Below, piece after piece: positions 26,035 to 34,997 of a stretch of 64,000 bases of DNA. The stretch spans positions 62,001 to 126,000 of the forward strand of contig CAJTPW010000006.1 of assembly GCA_910578465.1 (NCBI GenBank), given 5' to 3'. The translations under genes and the position numbers were made by a program. The notes below the pieces were generated by a model. That model saw only the letters and a list, made by a program, of their open reading frames with translations. It made no database searches and had not been told where the DNA came from. Every line of letters begins with the position of its first letter. Positions within the stretch are counted from its first letter, which is position 1. Source of the stretch: an uncultured Vampirovibrio sp. GTDB taxonomy: Bacteria > Cyanobacteriota > Vampirovibrionia > Gastranaerophilales > Gastranaerophilaceae.

Positions 26035-26342
26035 AATACATCCTTTCATACTGTCCAAGTTATTATCTAAATACATTTTGCGTTCGTAATCATTTGCTTA
26101 GATAATAAACTCAGTATAAAGTGTATTATCATTTGATGGCTGATTAAAGAATCTTTGTACGAACGAACTGGCTCGCCAACAAGCACATAGACAATAATAT
26201 CACATTATGAAATTTATGTAAATCATACGAATGATGCATTTAAATTCTTGCAACAAATTTGCAACAAGGGAGGGGAATTGATGAAAAAATGGTGAATTTT
26301 AAAAATGGCGGGCAAATTTAAAATGGGTTGAAACGCATTAAA

Positions 26343-26363
26343 AAAGAGCCTTGGCGGCTCTTT
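26343..26363. terminator. Terminator-like hairpin at right end of mini-element
   Basis: AAAGAGCC and GGCTCTTT pair around TTGGC. A similar hairpin ends the large element at 41699-41721. Confidence 0.55.
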
Positions 26364-26372
26364 AAATAATTT

Positions 26373-26392
26373 TGGAGGATAGGAGGCTCGAA
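26373..26392. repeat. Attachment site att2 (20-base duplicate of tRNA-Ala 3' end)
   Basis: Twenty bases are identical to 41732-41751. It separates the mini-element from the large element. Confidence 0.85.
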
Positions 26393-26545
26393 AATTTAAA
26401 ATGATTTTTTGTGATGCTTAGTAATGTGTTGAAATGTACACTATCGTTTAATCTTGAATACTTCAATGTTTGATATCGTTCAGCATTTTACCAGAACTTT
26501 TTGTAACTTCAGTCCCTTTTTGGTCCCAGAAGTTTATTTAAATAA

Positions 26546-27355
26546 CTATGCTAAAGCTCCAACAGCAGGTAATAATTCTTTAATTTTGTTTTCTGCTGAA
26601 CTTGAATATCCATCATTCTCTAGATTTTTAGTTTCTTTTATTATTTTATGCATTTTTTCTATTTTTTCATTTGTAGAATTAGAATATGAGTAACTCGTAC
26701 TAAAATTTTCCATGTAACTGTAAAAATACTCCTTTAAATTATTACAAAAAAAGTAAGTTTTGTTTACAATATCTTGTTCAAGCAAAAAAGAATAAAACAT
26801 ATGTCCATTATCTGCATTCCAATACTTCACCAGTCTAATTAAAGGTTTTATTAAATAATCATTATCTTTATTTTTATTTGTCAATTTGTCATTAAAACCA
26901 TTGGGGTCTGTAGGTATCCAATCGTTTTTATCTGACGCCTTTGCAGGTATGCGGTAATCATGATAAGAGCCAAAACCTTTGTCTATTGCTGGAACCAATT
27001 CAAATTTTATATGATTTAGATTTAAAACTATTGTAGGATTAGATTGATAGATTTCGGAAGTACTATATTTTGTTTCAACAAATCTTTTTAATTTATCTAA
27101 ATATGTCTGTGGCTTATAAGAATCATCATCAAAAACAATCATATAATCAATATCTGAACAGCTATCCATACTACGTGGCAATATAGTACCTCTAGTTGAT
27201 GAACCAAATTTAAAATGTTCCTTTAGTTCATTATTATCAAAATAATTGCCCAGTCTAATTTTTAGAGTTGAAATAGATGTTTCAATAGATGATTTTTCAT
27301 CATCACTCAAAATTGCATTACTGCTCAAATCTTCTAAATATTTTAATACACTCAT
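26546..27355 (-). CDS. Nucleotidyltransferase, CD-NTase/SMODS-like
   Basis: The 269-residue protein has the polymerase-beta nucleotidyltransferase core: G51-S52 in FKFGSSTRGT, the metal-binding pair D68 and D70 in SCSDIDYMIVF, and a third acidic strand KFELVPAI. This is the pattern of cGAS/DncV-like nucleotidyltransferases that make cyclic oligonucleotides upon phage infection. It begins at the base following the stop of the SLATT gene, making a two-gene operon. Such SMODS-SLATT pairs are known from genome surveys as CBASS-like defence. Alternative: a tRNA- or antibiotic-type nucleotidyltransferase, less likely given the partner. Confidence 0.75.
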   Translation of the reverse strand: MSVLKYLEDLSSNAILSDDEKSSIETSISTLKIRLGNYFDNNELKEHFKFGSSTRGTILPRSMDSCSDIDYMIVFDDDSYKPQTYLDKLKRFVETKYSTSEIYQSNPTIVLNLNHIKFELVPAIDKGFGSYHDYRIPAKASDKNDWIPTDPNGFNDKLTNKNKDNDYLIKPLIRLVKYWNADNGHMFYSFLLEQDIVNKTYFFCNNLKEYFYSYMENFSTSYSYSNSTNEKIEKMHKIIKETKNLENDGYSSSAENKIKELLPAVGALA

Positions 27356-27850
27356 TCATTCCTCCTTCTTGTCTATTTTATAATCCGATTCTCCATTTTG
27401 TACACCTTTTCTTGCAAGTTGATATCCAGATGTTGATGGTTGAGGATTTACCGAATTGTATCCATCTAAAATACTTGCAAGTTTATTAAGCTCCCTCACT
27501 GATTCCTCATCTGTATAAAGCTCAATTTCAATATTTCTAAATCTTCTTACCTTATTTTTTAACTCTAAATATCCATCTCCAGCCATTTTATGGACTTTTG
27601 AGCAATCTGTTGGTTTGATACATACTTGTATCGCCGCTAATATTGCCGTAATAATTGAAGGTATGCTTTTGTATTCCTCTGGCACAAAAGCCACAATTGC
27701 TGCAATTATAGCTATAGGTATACTTAAACAAACATTCCTAATATTCCATTCCTTGCTTGTGTTATAGTGGGATTTTGCAGAATATTCACAACACTCTTCA
27801 ATTCTACAAGCTTCTTTTATTAGTTCATCTTTTAATTTTCCATTATTCAT
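27356..27850 (-). CDS. SLATT-domain two-helix membrane protein (predicted pore-forming effector)
   Basis: The 164-residue protein has an N-terminal helix (ELIKEACRIEECCEYSAKSHYNTSKEWN), two membrane segments (about residues 38-53 and 62-76) and a C-terminal cytosolic helical part. This is the SLATT layout (SMODS and SLOG-associating two-membrane domain). In related systems the membrane protein kills or arrests the infected cell when the nucleotidyltransferase product is made. It sits directly before the nucleotidyltransferase gene without any gap. An AGGGA ribosome site lies 12 bases upstream of the ATG. Confidence 0.75.
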   Translation of the reverse strand: MNNGKLKDELIKEACRIEECCEYSAKSHYNTSKEWNIRNVCLSIPIAIIAAIVAFVPEEYKSIPSIITAILAAIQVCIKPTDCSKVHKMAGDGYLELKNKVRRFRNIEIELYTDEESVRELNKLASILDGYNSVNPQPSTSGYQLARKGVQNGESDYKIDKKEE

Positions 27851-28194
27851 CTATAAGTTAATCCCTCGTTGTTATGGCAATATGTCTTTTAACTAAAAGT
27901 ATTGAAAAAATTATTAAAATTTCAAATACTTTTATAATCCTTCATCATTTTAATACATGTTTCCATGCTTTTAAAGCCCAACTTTAAATTGATTATTTAA
28001 TAGTTAATTCTCATTCTCTTATGCACTTCTTTCATTCTGTCTGCCATTTGGGTTACTTAATAGCGAGGAGCCAATACAAAACAATAACTAAATTGTATAT
28101 TTTATCAAATCATGATATAATTATATCAATAGTACCTGCTAAGCCTCTTAACAATGCTCAAATCAGCAGGTCTTTTAATTTAAATGAGGAAATT
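27851..28194 (+). promoter_or_regulatory. Intergenic region with promoter and hairpin leader of the Abi gene
   Basis: A near-consensus promoter, TTGTAT (28093-28098) and TATAAT (28116-28121) with 17-base spacing, precedes a 7-bp inverted repeat ACCTGCT/AGCAGGT (28134-28140, 28165-28171), which is followed by CTTTT. The hairpin may act as an attenuator. The region upstream (27851-28090) is AT-rich and shows nothing else. Confidence 0.5.
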
Positions 28195-29049
28195 TTGGAA
28201 GAGATTAAATACAATAAACCTGCATTGTGCGTGGAAAAGCAGATTGAATTATTAAAATCAAGAGGTTTGATTATTAATGATGAAGATTTTGCACAGGATA
28301 TTTTAAGCAATATAACCTATTATCGCCTGTCTTCATATATGAAGTTTTTTCAAAATTCAGATAAATTCAAACCCGATACAACATTTGAAGATATTGTTTA
28401 TTTATACAATTTTGACAAGGAATTAAAATCTTTAATCTTTGAAAATATCAGGCTTGTCGAAATTTCTCTTAGAGCCAAAATTTGTCTTCACATGTGCTCA
28501 AACTACGGTTCTCATTGGTTTTATGATGTTGGTTGTTTTAAAATGGAAGAAGACTACAAAAAAACCCTTAATATTTTAGAAAATGAAAAAGGTTTAAAAA
28601 AGGATACCTTCATCAGTTATTATTTCAAAAAGTATTCAGAGCCTGAATTACCACCGTTTTGGATGATGTCTGAAGTTTTATCAATGGGCGATTTATCCAA
28701 AATATTAAGCGGAATAAATTTTAAAGATGTAAAAGTGATTGCAGGGTCTATGACCGAAAAATATTATATAGCGCCGGTTTTAACAAACTGGATTCACGTA
28801 TTAGCCACTGTAAGAAATATTTGTGCTCATCATTCAAGGCTTTGGAACAGGCAATTAAAGATTAAATTTGCAGAACCACAAAAAATTCCCGAATGGAAAA
28901 ATAAGAATATTATAAATGATAAGGTTTGCGCAGTTTGTTTTGTGCTTGCATTATTGCTTGAGAACCACCCTTGTAGCAATTTTGAGGCAGAATTAAAAAA
29001 ATTGTTTAATTGTTACGACAGAATTGATTTAATAAAGATGGGGTTTTGA
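28195..29049 (+). CDS. Abi_2 family abortive infection protein (HEPN fold)
   Basis: This protein belongs to the AbiD/AbiF-type family. Markers are KPALCVEKQIELLKSRGL near the start, ITYYRLSSYMKFF, LYNFDKELKSLIFENIRLVEISLRAKI, and the HEPN RNase motif R-x4-H in VRNICAHHSRLWNR. It probably cuts RNA to stop phage growth. The frame is open from 28021, but a promoter lies inside that part. I therefore place the start at the TTG at 28195, with GAGG five bases before it; this gives 284 residues, the usual family length. Confidence 0.85.
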   Translation: MEEIKYNKPALCVEKQIELLKSRGLIINDEDFAQDILSNITYYRLSSYMKFFQNSDKFKPDTTFEDIVYLYNFDKELKSLIFENIRLVEISLRAKICLHMCSNYGSHWFYDVGCFKMEEDYKKTLNILENEKGLKKDTFISYYFKKYSEPELPPFWMMSEVLSMGDLSKILSGINFKDVKVIAGSMTEKYYIAPVLTNWIHVLATVRNICAHHSRLWNRQLKIKFAEPQKIPEWKNKNIINDKVCAVCFVLALLLENHPCSNFEAELKKLFNCYDRIDLIKMGF

Positions 29050-29068
29050 ACAAATTAAATAAAAATCA

Positions 29069-30049
29069 TTATACTTCATTTTCATTATTTATTTTTAAAT
29101 GTTCGTTTTTATCCGAAAGTAATCTTATCTCGTTGATGCCTATGTATGCATTTTGATAAGTGGTTATATGTTTATTTAAATTGATTGTAGCTTGTGTAAT
29201 TTCTTGTGTAGCAGACAGAGCGGGAATAAGTTTCATACCTTTTTCAAGAAGTAATCCAGCTTTTTCAAGAGCCTTGCCTATATGATTTTTAAATTCGTTT
29301 TCATCCTTTTTATTTATGTTTATTTTTGTAGTAGAAGTAATTTCCTCAACTATAGCATTTCTTAATGAATTATATTCTTCTGTGTTTGTATCATGTAAGG
29401 CTTTTATTACGGTTTCAAATGAATTAATGTCTAAATTTCTTTTCTCACTTTTTAATTTCTCTATCTCTGCAAGAGTTTTATCGCCCTCCAGTTTCTTGTT
29501 TCTTAATGCTATGGATTTATCTAAAATTTGATAAAGTAAAATTAGCAGATTTACTGCTCCGAAATAAAATACCACATATTCGCTACCTACATCAAATCCT
29601 CTGAATTCAGGTTCACTACCTGCGTATTTAAATACATACAGTATTGTTTTTAAAGCATCAAAAAAGTCAGATAATTCTTCAATATTGGTATAATTGGGCA
29701 GTTTAAAATACATACAATTATTGTCTTCGGATGTTATTATGGTTTCCAATGTATTTTTAAGTGTTTTAGCACTTTGGCACAAGTTATCTACTGTTTTTTT
29801 AATGCTATTGGCAATATCTGTAGAAACAATAAATGGTTCTTGGTCGTTATTATATACTTGTTCATATTGCTTTATGATTTCAACTGAATCCATAAATAAA
29901 TTATTGTTTTCAAAGATATGTACTGCCTTCATTGCATTAATATAATCATTTAGCTGTCTGACCGATGAATTATACTGTACTGATGTAATATTAACATCTA
30001 AAAGAGGAATATTATCTTCCAACAACTTTTGGTAATCTCGTAAACGCAA
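29069..30049 (-). CDS. Unknown protein with coiled-coil and one hydrophobic segment
   Basis: I do not recognise this 326-residue protein. Its N-terminal half is helical; a hydrophobic segment (YVVFYFGAVNLLILLYQIL) lies at about residues 158-176, followed by a charged coiled coil (KLEGDKTLAEIEKLKSEKRNL). The end contains further amphipathic helices. It faces the Abi_2 gene tail to tail, 19 bases apart. The location among defence genes suggests, but does not prove, a related job. Confidence 0.6.
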   Translation of the reverse strand: MRLRDYQKLLEDNIPLLDVNITSVQYNSSVRQLNDYINAMKAVHIFENNNLFMDSVEIIKQYEQVYNNDQEPFIVSTDIANSIKKTVDNLCQSAKTLKNTLETIITSEDNNCMYFKLPNYTNIEELSDFFDALKTILYVFKYAGSEPEFRGFDVGSEYVVFYFGAVNLLILLYQILDKSIALRNKKLEGDKTLAEIEKLKSEKRNLDINSFETVIKALHDTNTEEYNSLRNAIVEEITSTTKININKKDENEFKNHIGKALEKAGLLLEKGMKLIPALSATQEITQATINLNKHITTYQNAYIGINEIRLLSDKNEHLKINNENEV

Positions 30050-30154
30050 AACATACTCCTGTAAATAGCTTTCTCAAACATGAGTAATTATAATGGATTG
30101 CTAAGATATTTAATACAAAATTAACATTTTATTAATAATTTGAATAATCATCAA

Positions 30155-31537
30155 TTATTTTATGCCTGCCCTCATCCTCTCATACACCTCCTCCATCCTA
30201 TTTGCTGATTGGGCTTCTTTGGATTTGATGATGTGGGAGTAAGTGTTTAAGGTGATGTTTTTATCTGCGTGTCCTAATCTGCCGCTCAGGGTTACAATAT
30301 CTTCGCCGGATGAAATTAAAAGGCTTGCGTTTGTGTGTCTTAGCTGATGGAACGTGATTTTTGGCAGATTATGCCTTTCTAAGAAGCGTGTAAACCACTT
30401 ATACGGTAAATTCGGGCTTATGGCCGCACCTTCTTCATTTAAAAATACATAGGGGTCATTTTTCCAAGCTGTACCCAGTTTCAGCCTTTGTTCAAGCTGA
30501 AAATTCCTATATTGCCTTAATAAATTCATAACCGTTCTTGAGGCTGTCACAGTTCTTGTTCCGGCTTCCGTTTTTGGGGCACATTCAAAAGTGCCATAGC
30601 CTGTAACATATCGCCTTTGCTTATTTATATCTACCGTTGATTTTTCACAATTAATATCCTGCCAGGTTAAACCTGTCAATTCACCTTTCCTTAAACCTAT
30701 ATCAATTGAAAGATAAATCATAGCCATATACATCAAAGGCTCATCTTTCAAGGCATTTAACATATATGAAAGCTGACTATCATTATAATACTTAGCCTTT
30801 GGCTTTTTTGCCTTCTTAATATCAATCCTTTTTGCAGGATTGTCTTTAATGATATTCCATTTTACGGCAGTTGATAAAATTGTATGGATTACCCCGATAT
30901 GACAGCGGATTGTTTTATCTGAAAGTTTCCTACCTTCCTTGTGTTCAAACATTTTATTTATGTTTAAGTTGTAAAATTCACAAAGTTTGTATGCCGTTTT
31001 ATAATCTGTGCATTTTCCGGCTTTTAACCTCTGGCAGGTTTTAAAGGTAATTCCTGTCACTTTTTCAATTTCAGAAGCCGAATAAGATTTCAGAAACTCT
31101 GTGAGCTTTGCTTTTGGATAATATTTCCCATCAAGCCTAATGTTGTCGTCATTCAGGTTTTGATAAAACTGTATTAAGTGCGTGGGCTGTAATTTTGCAA
31201 GTTTAATGTGCCCAATTGCAGGCAAAATGCGTTTTTCAAGTTTTGTATTATATGAAACCAAAGTCCCCGGGGTAAGGTTAATTTCAGCATAATCTTTCAG
31301 CCACCTTTGAACAAACTCTTGAAAGGTAATCTTTTCACCGTCAAGATAATTACCGCCCAAAACTTCTTCTTCAAAAAGGGTCATTTGGGTATTTAATTCT
31401 TTTTCAAGTTGTTTCGGGGTCAATGTTTCAGAAACTTTAATCGTTTTTCTTTTGCGAAGTTTCTTGCCTTTTGAATCATAGCCCATAGCAACAATCAATC
31501 TGTATGAATTTTTTGAAACTTTTTCATAATACGCCAT
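30155..31537 (-). CDS. int: Tyrosine recombinase (phage-type integrase) with an inserted HTH-like segment
   Basis: It catalyses integration at the tRNA-Ala site. Catalytic residues are visible: Arg in DIGLRKGELTGLTW, HQLRH, LGHADKNITLNTYSHI with the nucleophilic Tyr. The N-terminus has the arm-binding domain (YEKVSKNSYRLIVAMGYDSKGKKLRKR), then a SAM-like core-binding domain. Between FYQNL and LSDKTIRCHI, about residues 110-190, an extra segment reads like a Cro/CI-type HTH (ASEIEKVTGITFKTCQRLK). That insertion makes it 460 residues, longer than the usual 370-400. It lies mid-element, not next to the att site. Confidence 0.93.
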   Translation of the reverse strand: MAYYEKVSKNSYRLIVAMGYDSKGKKLRKRKTIKVSETLTPKQLEKELNTQMTLFEEEVLGGNYLDGEKITFQEFVQRWLKDYAEINLTPGTLVSYNTKLEKRILPAIGHIKLAKLQPTHLIQFYQNLNDDNIRLDGKYYPKAKLTEFLKSYSASEIEKVTGITFKTCQRLKAGKCTDYKTAYKLCEFYNLNINKMFEHKEGRKLSDKTIRCHIGVIHTILSTAVKWNIIKDNPAKRIDIKKAKKPKAKYYNDSQLSYMLNALKDEPLMYMAMIYLSIDIGLRKGELTGLTWQDINCEKSTVDINKQRRYVTGYGTFECAPKTEAGTRTVTASRTVMNLLRQYRNFQLEQRLKLGTAWKNDPYVFLNEEGAAISPNLPYKWFTRFLERHNLPKITFHQLRHTNASLLISSGEDIVTLSGRLGHADKNITLNTYSHIIKSKEAQSANRMEEVYERMRAGIK

Positions 31538-31647
31538 AATCTGCTTTTTACCGCCTTTCTTTTTAAATTATTACCAACTTTTTAAAAACTTGCTCATATT
31601 TTCTGAGTTTTGGTTGGAGGGGAGGAGAGCCTAGGGATTTAGTGTTG

Positions 31648-33258
31648 CTAAATCCCATAAGTTATAAAAGTTAACCCACCGTTCCTAACTTTTACTAATC
31701 TTCCAAAACCCTTGCTTGACAAATTTTCCAAAATTATTTTAACGTAATTTATTGATTTGTATTTACTATAATTACTTTTATACAACTCCGTTGGAGAGAT
31801 ACTTTTCTTGTTTTTTGTTCTTAGATAATTAAGGGCAAGGCTTTCTAAAGAGTTTAAATTTGTATACTCATTAGTAATTTTTATAAAGCAATTTAAAAAA
31901 TAGTAACAAAGTTTGATAGCATTTTTCACTGTATCAGCAGAAACCTTATCCTCTTCCAAATGTTTAAGACCATGTAAAATTAATGCAAAACGTGCAACAT
32001 AATTAGTTTGTTTTTGAATGTAGGTTTTGAATAAATCGCTTTGTCTGTCACTTTTCTTTATGTTTGATACTTTTTGAAAAAAGCAATGGAATGCTTCTTG
32101 GGCTGATTTTTCTAAATAATATGTTTTAACTTTACAGCCTAAATCAAATCCTTTTGTAAATATTTTTTCACAACGGTTTTGAAATTCAGATAAATCATAA
32201 CCAGCTATCATCAATGGCAATTTTCCGGTTTCAAGATATTCAGTACAGCAAAAAAGCCACCTTTCAACCATTCCGTTATAACTTTCAATTCCACTTGAAA
32301 GCAAAGTGTCATTGAGTACTTTTGGTTGGATTGAGCCTATAATATTGTGACTTGCTTCAACGGTAAAATCAGTGCTGTTACTTTTGCGAATAATATTCTG
32401 TCTGTTTTTATTCCAAGACTGTAAAAAATATTCTGTGTCATTGCCGCCACGTTTATATTGATTCATCCCTTTATAAAAATGTGCTAGCTCATCCGTATAA
32501 ATTCCAACACCAAAGCCTAAGGTTTCATTTGCATGTATTACATAAGATAAGGCTTCAACAGTTGCATCCTGCGTTGTTAAACGTGGTTTTAATGGTTTTT
32601 CTGGTTCTTGTGGGATTTCTGTATGTTCACCGTTTTTTAAATTTTTTTTGTATTGGTTTAATTGATACTTATATATGCTTAAATTTTTATTGTATTCTTG
32701 CATATTTGACTCAAAAATGCGAGAAAGGATTTTTTCAAACTCATCAAGAATGGTTTTACCTATTTTCAAGCATGGTGTTTTCTTTTGTGAAGGAGTGCCC
32801 ACTAAAGCACACCACAAAATAGGATATTCAATCCAATTGCTTGCAGGATTTATGTTAATGGCAAAATGACCATCCATAATTATGCTTGCTGTAACTAGGA
32901 ACGTGCAGGCGATATATTCTATCGGAGCGTCAAGTCTTTTGTGCAAATCTAAAATTAATTGGCTTATTGAGCCTGAAAAATATCAAGTGGAAATTTAATT
33001 TCTTTTTTAGAATTACCTGAAAGGGTTTCTTGAATATCTTTAAGAGTCAATGTAGGAACAGTGTTCATTAGGTTTTGAAATTTTGTCCTGCCATACTTTA
33101 TCAGAAAATCATCTAAACCCTTTGCCTCACCTTTTGGCAAAACAATAATTTTTACAATAGCACTCTTTTTGCTTATAAGGTATGCAGCAAAATGGTATAA
33201 GGCTTGTTTTACTTGCTGCTTGCTCCACATATCATTGTCATAACAAAAATTATTTAAT
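31648..33258 (-). pseudogene. DUF3987 primase-helicase remnant (truncated and frameshifted)
   Basis: Two fragments form one gene. The upstream part (33230-32964) begins in the middle of a Toprim-like domain: the frame opens as FCYDND before the first ATG and reads KGLDDFLIKYG. It then reaches FPLDIF, the start of DUF3987. After a T5 run (complement of 32976-32980) the frame shifts by -1 and continues as SGSISQLILDLHKRLDAP through 31648, with the Walker-like GTPSQKKTP. The N-terminal primase part is lost, with a stop near 33256. It was probably the replication protein of the element. Confidence 0.75.
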
Positions 33259-33327
33259 TAAATAATTATATAATCATATTATTTATGAATATTTTTAATT
33301 CTTAAATTTGTATTTTAAATTTGTAAC

Positions 33328-33549
33328 CTACAATACAAATTCAAAAAGGTTCTTTATATCAATATCAAGAGCATTTGCAATCTGTTCCAGATTTTTGATG
33401 GTAATGTTTGTCCTTCCGCGCTCTAATAACCCGACAAATGAGCGGTTTAAGCCGGCTTTTTCTGCAAGTGTTTCTTGTGAAAAGCCCCTGTCTGTTCTTA
33501 AGATTCGAACCTTATGACCAAGTTTTTTAACGGTGTCAATATTCTTCAT
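33328..33549 (-). CDS. XRE-family HTH regulator of the element
   Basis: A single Cro/CI domain of 73 residues: VRILRTDRGFSQETLAEKAGLNRSFVGLLERGRTNITIKNLEQIANALDIDIKNLF. It is divergent from the cargo cluster that starts at 33743. Inverted repeats in the shared gap (33621-33645) are candidate operators, so it may control the cluster or the element itself. Confidence 0.88.
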   Translation of the reverse strand: MKNIDTVKKLGHKVRILRTDRGFSQETLAEKAGLNRSFVGLLERGRTNITIKNLEQIANALDIDIKNLFEFVL

Positions 33550-33620
33550 TACATAATTGTATTTATGTAAACAGTGGTTTTCCAGCCTCTATAATATGCA
33601 AATAGTTATTATATTAATCA

Positions 33621-33731
33621 TTTTGTGGTATACTATTACCAAAAGAATAATAAAAAGCATGTGCCGGATTTGACACAGACTTATATTATATTCGAATTTT
33701 AATGAATATAAATATCGCAAAGAGGCGATAT
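33621..33731 (+). promoter_or_regulatory. Regulatory region of the cargo cluster
   Basis: Three elements are seen. TTTTGTGGTATACTATTACC (33621-33640, extending as AAAAG) is an imperfect palindrome overlapping possible promoter boxes. ATGTGCCGGATTTGACACA (33659-33677) is repeated, with two changes, at 35912 before the first WG gene. A perfect hairpin ATATCGC-AAAGAG-GCGATAT (33712-33731) ends one base before the AGGAGGG ribosome site of the first gene. Confidence 0.5.
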
Positions 33732-33742
33732 CAGGAGGGAAA

Positions 33743-34147
33743 ATGACAAAGCATAACATAAAAATAATGTTACTATCCACAATTATTTTAGGTCTGGCTA
33801 TTGGAATGGCATTCTTGATCAATAATTTAATGTTACTCCAAGCCAAAGCCTCACAATCAACGGATCCGTTAATAAAATGTATAGGCAAAACCGAAGAAGG
33901 ATTACCATTATACGATTATACGGAATATAACAGAGATCAGTTAATGAAGTGCATTATACTTACTGAAGATAAGAGCTGGGAAGCCTTTAAGCAAGGCAAA
34001 GATGAAAAAGCGGACAAATGGACTCAAGCCAAATGGCAATGTTTTGAAACCTATACAAACCTTCCTCCGCAAAGTGTACAGGATCCATTGCCAATAGGAG
34101 AATACAACAAAGAAACGGATACATTTGAGTTTACACACTTTGATTAA
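33743..34147 (+). CDS. Membrane-anchored protein of unknown function (first of cargo cluster)
   Basis: This 134-residue protein has one N-terminal membrane helix (IKIMLLSTIILGLAIGMAFLI, about residues 7-27) and a polar outside domain with two cysteines (IKCIGK and MKCIIL) and a third later (QCFETY). I know no family for it. The ribosome site AGGAGGG is very strong. It is the first of a run of plus-strand genes reaching 40820. Confidence 0.6.
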   Translation: MTKHNIKIMLLSTIILGLAIGMAFLINNLMLLQAKASQSTDPLIKCIGKTEEGLPLYDYTEYNRDQLMKCIILTEDKSWEAFKQGKDEKADKWTQAKWQCFETYTNLPPQSVQDPLPIGEYNKETDTFEFTHFD

Positions 34148-34174
34148 ACACAGTAATACTAACAAAGGAAAATT

Positions 34175-34471
34175 ATGATAGGCGCAGTTATTGAGCGAAA
34201 TGGAATCGTCCAGATATTTGATGAAAATAACAGAGGTTTAGGGAGCATAATCCTTGGCGGTGGAAGGCTTGCAGGATTTGGTTCTAAATATGTCTGCATA
34301 GAAAAAGGCAGCAGACTGACCATATATGATGATAAAAAACGCCAGGTTGCAAACATTTCACTGAATGGTGGCGAAGTTTACGGCTGTGCCGAAAAGATTA
34401 TGATTAAAAATGGCAGAACCTTAACCCTTTATGATGAAAAGGGCAGAAAAACCGGTACAAAGTTTATCTAA
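34175..34471 (+). CDS. Small beta-repeat protein
   Basis: The 98-residue protein consists of three similar units of about 30 residues: VQIFDENNRGLGSIILGGG, LTIYDDKKRQVANISLNGG and LTLYDEKGRKTGTKF. Each has an aromatic-Asp turn followed by a basic residue, then a strand and glycines, like short WG or beta-propeller repeats. No family name can be given. It lies 28 bases after the membrane protein and 15 before the next gene. Confidence 0.6.
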   Translation: MIGAVIERNGIVQIFDENNRGLGSIILGGGRLAGFGSKYVCIEKGSRLTIYDDKKRQVANISLNGGEVYGCAEKIMIKNGRTLTLYDEKGRKTGTKFI

Positions 34472-34485
34472 GAAGAGGATTTGAA

Positions 34486-34967
34486 ATGAATTTTAATGAT
34501 GAGATTAAAAAATATCTAAAGAACGGAAAAAGGATTAATGAGCTTTTAAATAATTACTCTAATCTTCCAAAATCAAGCGGTATTTATATTGTGACAACCG
34601 AAGAAGATGAGAATGTAGAATTTCTTGACACAACAACCGCAATTAACGAATACAAAGAAAGAAATTTATTGTACGATAAAGCCAAACTTGCTGAAAAACA
34701 CAGCAAGGGCAACAAAAAGGTTTTATACATAGGAAAGGCTGAATGTAAAAAGGGTGGACTTCAAAAGAGGATTAAGCAACTTTTAGATTTTGCCCTGGGC
34801 AAGAATAAAATCCATAGAGGGGTCGTGCTTTGTGGCAAATTAAGGATTGGGACAAGCTGATACTTTATTACTATGAGTTTGATTGCGCAAAAGCCAAAGA
34901 AAGTGAATTGTTGCGTTTGCATAAGATTAAATATTCGGTATTTCCTGTTGCAAACTGGCGAGAGTAG
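34486..34967 (+). pseudogene. GIY-YIG nuclease-like gene with one-base frameshift
   Basis: The first frame gives SGIYIVTTEED, later KKVLYIGKAECKKGGLQKRIKQLL and HRG, the GIY-YIG pattern. It then runs out at 34860. In another frame the sequence continues without a gap: RALWQIKDWDKLILYYYEFD through to PVANWRE and a stop at 34965-34967, the usual ending of this family. Restoring one G in the G4 run (34819-34822) would rejoin both halves into about 160 residues. This is a real lesion or a sequencing error. Confidence 0.7.
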
Positions 34968-34997
34968 TTGTGTTAATAAAAAATAGGGACAGTCAAA

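Larger units (their letters stand above)
25153..26372. mobile_element. Mini integrative element (integrase-less, one cargo gene)
   Basis: The 1.2 kb unit is bounded by att1 and att2 (26373). Its left end (25154-25236) is a diverged copy of the left end of the next element (26372-26456). Its right end (26335-26372: GCATTAAAAAAGAG, a terminator, then AATAAT) resembles that of the larger element (41690-41728). It holds one gene and no recombinase. I infer that it moves using the integrase of the neighbouring element, as a satellite. Confidence 0.65.
26077..26545. other. Junction of the two elements: gene-free
   Basis: No gene is seen. The stretch holds the promoter side of the mini-element gene, a pair of TTGCAACAA direct repeats (about 26252-26270) that could be integrase arm sites, a terminator (26343-26363), att2 and the left end of the large element. 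Confidence 0.5.
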
